From a virus, in IMG/VR virus record IMGVR_UViG_3300033993_002274, positions 31,869-95,868 of that record: 64,000 nucleotides of DNA; one strand, written 5' to 3'. A program made the position numbers and the translations under genes. This document shows positions 1 through 6,422 of this stretch, in pieces. The notes beneath the pieces were generated by a model. It did no database searches. It was not told the DNA's origin and worked only from the letters and a program-made list of their open reading frames with translations. Position 1 is the stretch's first letter. Each line of letters begins with the position of its first letter.

Positions 1-684
1 ACTAACACTAATGTTTACTGTAAAAGCACTACATATATTTGGAGTTGGTGTTGGTGTAGGAGTCGGGGTTGGTGTTGGTGTAGGAGTCGGGGTTGGTGTT
101 GGTGTCGGCGCATCACAATCAACATCATATGAAAAATCAAAAGTATCACATACAGGAGTTGGTGTTGGTGTTGGGGGAACACAATCACCAGGATAAAATA
201 AGTCGGTAAAAAGATTTGGACAAACAGAAGTCGTTGGGTTTTGTCCGTAGAAGAAACAATTTGTACCAGGTGCTGTACCTAAACACCATTTTGTAGCACT
301 TTTATAGATATACCCTGGTTGTGTTCCTCCTGTGAAAAAGGGGAATCCGTTATATCCTCCCGCAACAACATATGTTCCGGTGTATGCAGAATATTCATCT
401 TTATTTATTACAACACAATATTTATTAGAACAACATTCTCCTGTTGCACAACTTGAGGCGGTACATCCTGTTTGTAGTCCATATGTTCCATTAGGTACAT
501 AACTTGTTGCGGTAAACCCTGACGTAAACGCAGAAACAATTGAATAACATCCACTTACAACAGATGCATCATAAGTAATATAATAAACAGAAGTTACAGC
601 CGAAGTCCCAGCGGTCCAATTAGTTTGGTTTGTAAAATATTGTAAACCGGGGTAACAACAACTCTGTAAAAGTATATTTGCCAT
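1..684 (-). CDS. Pro-Thr-repeat tail-fibre/adhesin-like protein, partial (C-terminus beyond window)
   Basis: Reading the minus strand from the ATG at 684 gives an open frame that runs off the left edge of the window. The first ~150 residues are Cys-, Gly-, Tyr- and Thr-rich with no transmembrane segment. Two Pro-Thr runs follow: a short one after DCVPP and a longer one after DCDA. The sequence then resumes as NICSAFTV. I know no enzyme motif here. The same Cys-rich plus (PT)n architecture occurs in the 61684-63987 product, so I infer an extended virion surface or fibre protein. The start is set by an ATG preceded by A-rich sequence and a TATTTATA element. It lies immediately downstream of the two glycosyltransferase genes in transcription order. 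Confidence 0.7.
   Translation of the reverse strand, partial: MANILLQSCCYPGLQYFTNQTNWTAGTSAVTSVYYITYDASVVSGCYSIVSAFTSGFTATSYVPNGTYGLQTGCTASSCATGECCSNKYCVVINKDEYSAYTGTYVVAGGYNGFPFFTGGTQPGYIYKSATKWCLGTAPGTNCFFYGQNPTTSVCPNLFTDLFYPGDCVPPTPTPTPVCDTFDFSYDVDCDAPTPTPTPTPTPTPTPTPTPTPTPNICSAFTVNISVS
41..108. repeat. Short tandem repeat encoding (Pro-Thr)n
   Basis: A degenerate hexamer array (GGTGTT, GGTGTA, GGAGTC and GGGGTT variants on the plus strand) forms longer ~24-base repeats. On the coding strand it reads as alternating Pro and Thr codons. A shorter array with the same meaning lies at about 154-174. Such arrays can change length by slippage in whole-codon-pair steps without breaking the frame. 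Confidence 0.85.
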
Positions 685-699
685 TAAATTTTCTTTTTA

Positions 700-707
700 T
701 ATAAATA
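700..707 (-). promoter_or_regulatory. TATTTATA element, candidate late promoter
   Basis: The coding-strand octamer TATTTATA lies 15 bases upstream of the ATG at 684. It is one of many copies found just upstream of structural genes in this window. No -35/-33 box is evident. Confidence 0.4.
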
Positions 708-728
708 ACCCAAAGTTTTTTTTTGCAT

Positions 729-1526
729 TTAAAACTCCAAATTTATTTCTTCAGGTTTATAACAGTAAAAATGTTTGTATGCATGAATAAATGCAACATC
801 TTTTTGTTCTTCCATAGGTACTGACCATCCTGTTTTATCCCACCAATTTCCTATATTTTTGTCTTCGTATTGTGACCAATCATCCCATGGTCCCCAAGTA
901 AATCCAAAAAATTGAAATAAAAATGAAAGAGTTGCATCACACCACTCCACAGGCCTTGAGTCTAATTTATATATTTCGTCCCAAGGTACTTCACCTAATC
1001 TATTATATATTTCTATAAACTTTTCTCTATTGAAAATTGCACCACCACAAGCCCCATAATTTTCTAAAGACCCTAATTCACTCCAAACGTGTCTTGAGTT
1101 GTCTTTAATATTAAATTTATTTTTTAGATATTCATACAATTCTTTTGTGTAATATGGTCCATAAGCTCCTGATATATCAAACTTTGGTGGTATTGTTATT
1201 TCACATTTACACCAAACATCATCTTCATAATGAATAATCCATTCAACGTCTTTAAGTGTTGTTAGACAAGCCTCATATATTCTTGTCAACCACCGATATA
1301 ATCCATCTTTATCAACAAAAACTTTACCTGAATGTAGGTTATTAACTCCTTGTTGTTTAATCCAAGTGTAGTCACAATTAAATTTTTTTGCCACAGGCTC
1401 TAATAACTCCGAACCATCTTCAAATAAAGAAATTGGTGCGTTTGGATAAAATTTTCTAAACTGTTCAATTGCTTTATAACAAGCAACTAATTTATGACCT
1501 GATTGGTAAAAAACCCCTATATTCAT
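729..1526 (-). CDS. Glycosyltransferase-like protein (GT-A type fold suspected)
   Basis: 265-residue soluble protein. The N-terminus (MNIGVFYQSG, then a helix and NAPISLFEDG) looks like the nucleotide-sugar-binding half of a GT-A glycosyltransferase. WIIHYEDDVW at about residues 95-104 resembles the DxD metal/nucleotide-sugar motif. GACGGAIFNREKF is typical of acceptor-side segments in such enzymes. Its start overlaps the stop of the upstream GT60-like gene by 4 bases (1523-1526), so the two are probably co-translated. The likely role is addition of a sugar to a virion protein or host surface glycan. The exact family and substrate cannot be fixed from sequence reading alone. Confidence 0.55.
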   Translation of the reverse strand: MNIGVFYQSGHKLVACYKAIEQFRKFYPNAPISLFEDGSELLEPVAKKFNCDYTWIKQQGVNNLHSGKVFVDKDGLYRWLTRIYEACLTTLKDVEWIIHYEDDVWCKCEITIPPKFDISGAYGPYYTKELYEYLKNKFNIKDNSRHVWSELGSLENYGACGGAIFNREKFIEIYNRLGEVPWDEIYKLDSRPVEWCDATLSFLFQFFGFTWGPWDDWSQYEDKNIGNWWDKTGWSVPMEEQKDVAFIHAYKHFYCYKPEEINLEF

Positions 1527-2764
1527 ATTTCACCTGTAATTTGTTTAACCCAACCACTTTGTCTATGGTGTATCCAAATTGACCAACTTTTTGTTGTTCT
1601 ATCCACCAAGAATGTTCTTTTTATATTTACGTAATCACTTTTTACTTCATACAATTCTTTGATTTCATTACTATTGGCATCTTGTCTATAAATTTCATTT
1701 CCTAAATCGTCCAAAAATGAAATTGCCCAAAAATCATAATCATCTTCAGGGGCTTCTAATCTTGGAACAATTATATTGTATGTAAACATAAAACTTTCTT
1801 TTTTATGCCAATCAGTTTCATCATTAATGGGTGGATTTTCACCTTTCAATGTCTTTGGATGTAATTTTCTATCTAAAAAATTAATACCCGCATACAATTC
1901 ATAATCACGATGAGTTCTTACATTACCTAATCCATATTCCCCCAAGTCAATACCATGGTCTTCTTCTTGTAACATGTGTCTAAGTCTTATTTTGGACTTA
2001 GTATCCATTTCCCACCATGGTTCTTCAACTACCCCACTTTGTTTGTTTTCCTCATTAAAATCCGTCCAATGTTTTGTTCTACCTTCTCTTGTGTATTCAT
2101 GCCAAACAACTGTTTTATGTGGGTGAAATAAATCATAACCTAATGTATATGACCTAATAGATAAACTGATTTCATCACCAGCAAAGTAAATGTTGGGGTC
2201 ATACTTATATTCTTCACAATGTTTTCCAATCGTAAAGAAAAAGTGACCACTAACAAATCTTGCAGGTATTGGTTTATCTAACTCTTTCCAATTTGGAATT
2301 TCGTGAGGTCTAAACATAATTGTTCCTCCCGGTGTGAAGTTAGATGCAACCATTTTGTATGGCTCAACATTTAATAATTTATTAGTTTTGGGTTCATACA
2401 TGCCTGCATATGCAGTAATGATTGGTTTTTTTGAACCTGTCATTTTCATCATTTCAATCAACTCAATATCCCAATCCTGTAAGAATCTATGGTGTGAATC
2501 TAATTGTAATGTGTATTCTTCTCCGTTCCATAATTTTTGAATTTCTGAACGAGCCCAACACAGTCCTTTACTTTTTGACCAATGATAATCTAATATTTTG
2601 AATCTTTCGTCATTTGCAAATTCTCCCATAGATTCATTTTCATCTCGTTGCCAACAAATACCAAAGGTTAAATTCTCAGGGTTTTTTGCCTTTGAAATGC
2701 AGTCTCTGATTGTCGGTAAAAGTTCGGGGTCTCTATAAGACGCAATTTGGACAAATATTTTCAT
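1523..2764 (-). CDS. GT60-like polypeptide GlcNAc-transferase
   Basis: 413 residues. The N-terminus (FVQIASYRDPELLPTIRDC) is the signature of the GlcNAc (GT60) family, which includes Skp1 hydroxyproline GlcNAc-transferase and trypanosome mucin Thr GlcNAc-transferases. Also visible are LQLDSHHRF with D89-S90-H91 as the DxD-like metal site, FAGDEISLSIR at about 194-204 and HPHKTVVWHEY at about 214-224. All are typical of the family. Residues after ~300 form a family-atypical extension. The enzyme would transfer GlcNAc from UDP-GlcNAc to hydroxyl groups of Thr, Ser or hydroxyproline. It sits between a collagen-like Thr-rich fibre gene and a Pro-Thr-repeat gene, suggesting virion protein O-glycosylation (inference). 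Confidence 0.75.
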   Translation of the reverse strand: MKIFVQIASYRDPELLPTIRDCISKAKNPENLTFGICWQRDENESMGEFANDERFKILDYHWSKSKGLCWARSEIQKLWNGEEYTLQLDSHHRFLQDWDIELIEMMKMTGSKKPIITAYAGMYEPKTNKLLNVEPYKMVASNFTPGGTIMFRPHEIPNWKELDKPIPARFVSGHFFFTIGKHCEEYKYDPNIYFAGDEISLSIRSYTLGYDLFHPHKTVVWHEYTREGRTKHWTDFNEENKQSGVVEEPWWEMDTKSKIRLRHMLQEEDHGIDLGEYGLGNVRTHRDYELYAGINFLDRKLHPKTLKGENPPINDETDWHKKESFMFTYNIIVPRLEAPEDDYDFWAISFLDDLGNEIYRQDANSNEIKELYEVKSDYVNIKRTFLVDRTTKSWSIWIHHRQSGWVKQITGEI

Positions 2765-2811
2765 ATTATCATTTTAAACAAAAATAATACCTCAAGACTA
2801 AAAATAAATAA

Positions 2812-3594
2812 TTAAACTTGTGTGATTGTAACAATCAAAGATGGAATGGCCGGTCTAGTGGGTGATGTAAAAGGTCCTGCATCATATTGTAAACCTAATC
2901 TTGTGTCATCTACTCTAAATTTTAATTCTAAAAATTCATTGGCTGAAAGGTCTATTACAAAATTCCAAGCAGCTACAGTTCTACCATTATTAGAATTTAC
3001 GACAACTTGTGTATTTGAGTTAGTAACATTACTACCATTTTTAGCTAACCATATATCCATAGTTTGTGCTGAACCACCACCTGTTGATTCTAATTGAGCG
3101 GAAAATTGTAAATTATAAACACCGGCACTTGCAACAACAAATTTTGTATTTGCCGATAATGTTACACCATTAGAACCAGTATTGGTGTCCGCACTCATAG
3201 AAAACGCACTAGAGGTACTTGAAACATATTGGTCCGTTGTGGACAAAAAAGACCCCCATGCTCTACCACTACCATCGACGCCACTGGTTCCGTTAGTTCC
3301 GCTAGTACCATTTGTACCACTGGTTCCGTTAGTTCCGCTTGTGCCGTTAGTTCCGCTAGTTCCACTTGTACCGTTAGTTCCCGAGGACCCGCTAGTTCCA
3401 TTTGTACCACTGGTTCCTGAAGACCCATTAGTTCCATTTGTGCCTGAAGTTCCGGCAATTGATGCAGTTATAGCACTAAATGGTACTGCTTCTGTTCTAC
3501 CTGATATTATTGGATTGTAATTTACAATTACCAATAATGAATTAGAGTAACCTGTCGATGCTGCAGGTAAGGATGATATTGGTAAATCCGGCAT
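2812..3594 (-). CDS. Collagen-like tail fibre with C-terminal jelly-roll-like head
   Basis: 260 residues. A ~47-residue N-terminal domain (MPDLPISSLPAAS) probably attaches the fibre. It is followed by 21 uninterrupted Gly-X-Y triplets (about residues 48-110), almost all GTS, GTN or GSS. The C-terminal ~150 residues are beta-rich (SAGVYNLQFSAQ, DIWLAKNGSNV) and resemble the trimeric C1q/TNF-like heads of collagen-like phage fibres. The triplets carry no Pro, so Thr may replace Pro in stabilising the triple helix, possibly when glycosylated. The gene lies 47 bases upstream of the GT60-like gene in transcription order. A trimeric receptor-binding or decoration fibre is inferred. Confidence 0.7.
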   Translation of the reverse strand: MPDLPISSLPAASTGYSNSLLVIVNYNPIISGRTEAVPFSAITASIAGTSGTNGTNGSSGTSGTNGTSGSSGTNGTSGTSGTNGTSGTNGTSGTNGTSGTNGTSGVDGSGRAWGSFLSTTDQYVSSTSSAFSMSADTNTGSNGVTLSANTKFVVASAGVYNLQFSAQLESTGGGSAQTMDIWLAKNGSNVTNSNTQVVVNSNNGRTVAAWNFVIDLSANEFLELKFRVDDTRLGLQYDAGPFTSPTRPAIPSLIVTITQV

Positions 3595-3605
3595 AGTCTT
3601 TTATA

Positions 3606-3613
3606 GATAAATA
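3606..3613 (-). promoter_or_regulatory. TATTTATC element, candidate late promoter
   Basis: A one-mismatch copy of TATTTATA on the coding strand, 11 bases upstream of the collagen-like fibre start at 3594. Confidence 0.3.
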
Positions 3614-3617
3614 TTAT

Positions 3618-3905
3618 TTAAGTTATTTTGATTCTAAAACCATCTTCCTGTAATATATAAAAACCAGTTTCTTGTAATAAATAACTTCCACAATCCACTT
3701 CTATTTCCATGATACAACCATTAGCATCTATAATTTTTATATATATAACATCTTCATTTGGAAAAAAAGATTCTGAATTAATAACTACATTTGGTGGTAT
3801 TGAAGTAACTCCTGACACATAAAAACAATAGGTATTTGATGGGTCACAAATGAAAACATCATAAGGACTTAATCCGCTAGTTACTCCTGTTATTTGTATA
3901 TTCAT
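3618..3905 (-). CDS. Single SprB-like domain protein
   Basis: 95 residues. One beta-sandwich unit of the SprB-repeat type is visible: ITGVTSGLSPYDVFIC, later VIYIKIIDANGCIMEI. A C-terminal tail follows with the doubled motif LLQETGFYILQEDGF. There is no signal peptide. It is the last of three consecutive SprB-type genes (3 bases after the 69-residue gene), which look like products of duplication of one domain. It is probably a small tail-tip or fibre-associated protein. The function of an isolated domain is unknown. Confidence 0.6.
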   Translation of the reverse strand: MNIQITGVTSGLSPYDVFICDPSNTYCFYVSGVTSIPPNVVINSESFFPNEDVIYIKIIDANGCIMEIEVDCGSYLLQETGFYILQEDGFRIKIT

Positions 3906-3908
3906 ATA

Positions 3909-4118
3909 TTAACAATTTATTTCATAAAAAGTTTCACAACCATTACCATCAATCGCTTTTATTATTAAGGTATTTGCTGCAGAATAAAATGCAGATAAAA
4001 CATAAACGGTAAGTGTTGTACCAAGTAATGAACAATTATTTCCGTTTTCATCACAAACGTAATAACTAACGGGTGGTGTTCCTCCTGTCAATCCTGTTAT
4101 GTCAACTGAGTACGGCAT
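3909..4118 (-). CDS. Single SprB-like domain protein, short
   Basis: 69 residues consisting almost entirely of one SprB-like unit: DITGLTGGTPPVSYYVCD, then NTLIIKAIDGNGCETFYEI. It abuts the stop of the large SprB-repeat gene, so translation is likely coupled. The ending DGNGC followed by a short strand matches the last strand of repeats in the 767-residue neighbour. It may be a decoration or chaperone-like partner of that protein; no function is assigned. Confidence 0.6.
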   Translation of the reverse strand: MPYSVDITGLTGGTPPVSYYVCDENGNNCSLLGTTLTVYVLSAFYSAANTLIIKAIDGNGCETFYEINC

Positions 4119-6422
4119 CTATGTATAACAAGTTACATCGTAGTCTATTGTTAATTCTAAAGTGAAGTTAGCATCAGCCAATGGGTCGGTGTCTCCCTCA
4201 CAATTTGATTCAATGTGAATTGTATTATCTGTCAAACTTATAGTATAACTACTAATATCAGTAACACCACTTAATATCCCTTCTATTGTTGATTGCCAAA
4301 CAGTGTCTTGTGGAACATCATTCAATGTTGTTGCGGTATAGAATGTTTGAGTAAATGCACTTCCGTTAATATTCATTTCAAGTATAAATTCTGCAGTATT
4401 TAAACTACATCCCGTATATCCACTTGTAACATCAATATACCCCTCATTTAACATTTCTAAAAATCCACGTTTAGCCCCAACTGTTGTTGCAAATTCATTT
4501 TGACACAATTCAACAACAGAGTATGTTGTTACATTATTTCCTGAACATGTGATTGTAAAATTGTGAGTTTGTGAACATCCGCGACTGTCTGTAACTTCAA
4601 CAGAATACGTACCGGCGGTTAAACCGGATATAGTTGAACCCGTTTGTCCTGACGGAACATTATCTGACCAATCATAACTAAATGTTGGTTCTCCGTCGTA
4701 TATTAATACTTGCGCAGTTCCATTTTGACCACCATAACATTGTGTTGTTGATATTGCACTAATTAAACTACCTCCCGTTGATATTGTTACTTGTTCATCA
4801 ATTTGACATCCATCTGCATCAACAACTGTAAGAGTATAACTACCAGCCACTAAATTATTAAAGGTATATGAAGATAATGATGTATCTAATACTGATTGAC
4901 CGTCACTTAATATATAGTCCAAAGGTGATGTGTAACCAGTCCCAACTTGAACTTGTAAAACACCATCATTTTGTGAACATGTTGAACCAGTTGTTGTTGC
5001 ACTTATTTCAAACTTATCAGTAGATGCCAACGTAACAGTTGTTGTGTATTCACAGTTTGTTCCTGTTGCAGATATAATTAAGTCATACGTATCATTTGTT
5101 AAACCTGAAAACGTACTAGTTAAACTTTGTGTTGTATTGGTATATACTAAACCGTTCGTTTGTCCCGATAATATATAACTATAAAAATTATTTGAACCTT
5201 GTAATGAAACAGTTAATGAACCAAGTTGTTGACTACAATTAGAATTAGTTACTACCGTATCAACTATAAAAAATGAATTTTCAGCATTAATAAATGCACT
5301 TATTATTTGTTTACAAAAGTTCGCATCTGTAATTTCTAAATTGTAATTTCCACTTGATAAACCTGATAAGGTTAATGTATCGCTTAATGTATACCCTACT
5401 TGTGATGTGCTGGCGGAATAATAATAAGGGACACTACCCCCTGTAATTGTAAATGTAATACTACCGTCTGATGAAAAACAAGAAGGATTTACAGAAGTAA
5501 CAATACCAACTCCAAGTGGGTCGGCTTCACCTATAGTATCACTTTTAGTCACCACACAACCATTACCATCAGTTACAGTACAACTATAAGTTCCAATTGT
5601 TAAACCTGTTATTGTTTGACCCGTCTCACCGTTATTCCAAAGATATGTGTAAGGTGATGTTCCTGTAAGTCCTGTGATTGAAAGTTTACCTTCATTAATC
5701 ACACAAGTAGACGTATTTACTTTCCAAAAACCAAAATCAAAATTTGAAGAGGATGAAACAATTGCGTTAGATGTTGTTGCAGTTGACAACCCATAATCCA
5801 CAACTTGAACAAAATATGTGTCCGCAGATAGATTTGTGAATGTATAAGGGAACAAAGTTGTTACTTGTGATTCAACAGTACCTCCTGATGTGGATAATAT
5901 TAAAGTATAAGGCGACATTTGAGAGTCGGCACTTACAGTTAGTGTTCCATTATTTTCTCCACATGTGGTTGGTGTTACGTCAATAATGTCAGTATAAAAA
6001 CAACCTGTTATAATAACGTTTATATATAATTCGTTATTTTCAAACCCTTCAGAATCATTTAACCTAAACACATAGGTGTCGGCGGTTAATCCTGAAAATG
6101 TTATTGGACTTGATGACGTTTGAGCACTTATTCCACCAGGTTGTATATTATCTATTGTGTATGGAGGTATTCCACCATATGGTGAAAATGTTACAGAACC
6201 CGTTGGGGATGAGCATGTACCTGTGATTGTAAATGTTAGTCCTAATGGTTGGTCATCGCAAGTTGGTGTACAAGCGGACATTGTGTTATAAACACCAAAT
6301 GTTGATGCTGAGTACGCACTATCAAAACAAATAGTTTCCCCTAAAGAAACTCCAACTACAAAGTTACCACAACAATCATAGTACCTATATACCCCATCCG
6401 TTAAACCCGAAAAACAAGCCAT
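4119..6422 (-). CDS. SprB-repeat adhesin-like virion protein
   Basis: 767 residues with about seven tandem ~70-85-residue units between residues ~55 and ~630. The clearest is unit 3: GTSPYTYLWNNGETGQTI, then GLTIGTYSCTVTDGNGC. This is the SprB-repeat pattern (G..PY.Y.W..G.....I.GL..G.Y...V.D..GC) known from the flavobacterial gliding adhesin SprB and related cell-surface proteins. The last ~135 residues are not repetitive. There is no signal peptide or type IX secretion C-terminal domain, so it is probably assembled into the virion as a tail fibre or adhesin. The ATG overlaps the stop of the 982-residue baseplate gene (6422). The domain family call is firm; the virion location is inferred from neighbours. 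Confidence 0.8.
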   Translation of the reverse strand: MACFSGLTDGVYRYYDCCGNFVVGVSLGETICFDSAYSASTFGVYNTMSACTPTCDDQPLGLTFTITGTCSSPTGSVTFSPYGGIPPYTIDNIQPGGISAQTSSSPITFSGLTADTYVFRLNDSEGFENNELYINVIITGCFYTDIIDVTPTTCGENNGTLTVSADSQMSPYTLILSTSGGTVESQVTTLFPYTFTNLSADTYFVQVVDYGLSTATTSNAIVSSSSNFDFGFWKVNTSTCVINEGKLSITGLTGTSPYTYLWNNGETGQTITGLTIGTYSCTVTDGNGCVVTKSDTIGEADPLGVGIVTSVNPSCFSSDGSITFTITGGSVPYYYSASTSQVGYTLSDTLTLSGLSSGNYNLEITDANFCKQIISAFINAENSFFIVDTVVTNSNCSQQLGSLTVSLQGSNNFYSYILSGQTNGLVYTNTTQSLTSTFSGLTNDTYDLIISATGTNCEYTTTVTLASTDKFEISATTTGSTCSQNDGVLQVQVGTGYTSPLDYILSDGQSVLDTSLSSYTFNNLVAGSYTLTVVDADGCQIDEQVTISTGGSLISAISTTQCYGGQNGTAQVLIYDGEPTFSYDWSDNVPSGQTGSTISGLTAGTYSVEVTDSRGCSQTHNFTITCSGNNVTTYSVVELCQNEFATTVGAKRGFLEMLNEGYIDVTSGYTGCSLNTAEFILEMNINGSAFTQTFYTATTLNDVPQDTVWQSTIEGILSGVTDISSYTISLTDNTIHIESNCEGDTDPLADANFTLELTIDYDVTCYT

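Noticed and set aside
11-196. Plus-strand frame of Gly-Val repeats
   Set aside because: It is the antisense reading of the (Pro-Thr)n repeat in the partial minus-strand gene 1-684.
3182-3520. Plus-strand frame encoding PLVPLVP repeats, and a minus frame encoding ELTAQAEL-like repeats
   Set aside because: Both are other-frame readings of the collagen-like GTS/GTN triplet array; the collagen-like frame has the better start and intact flanking domains.
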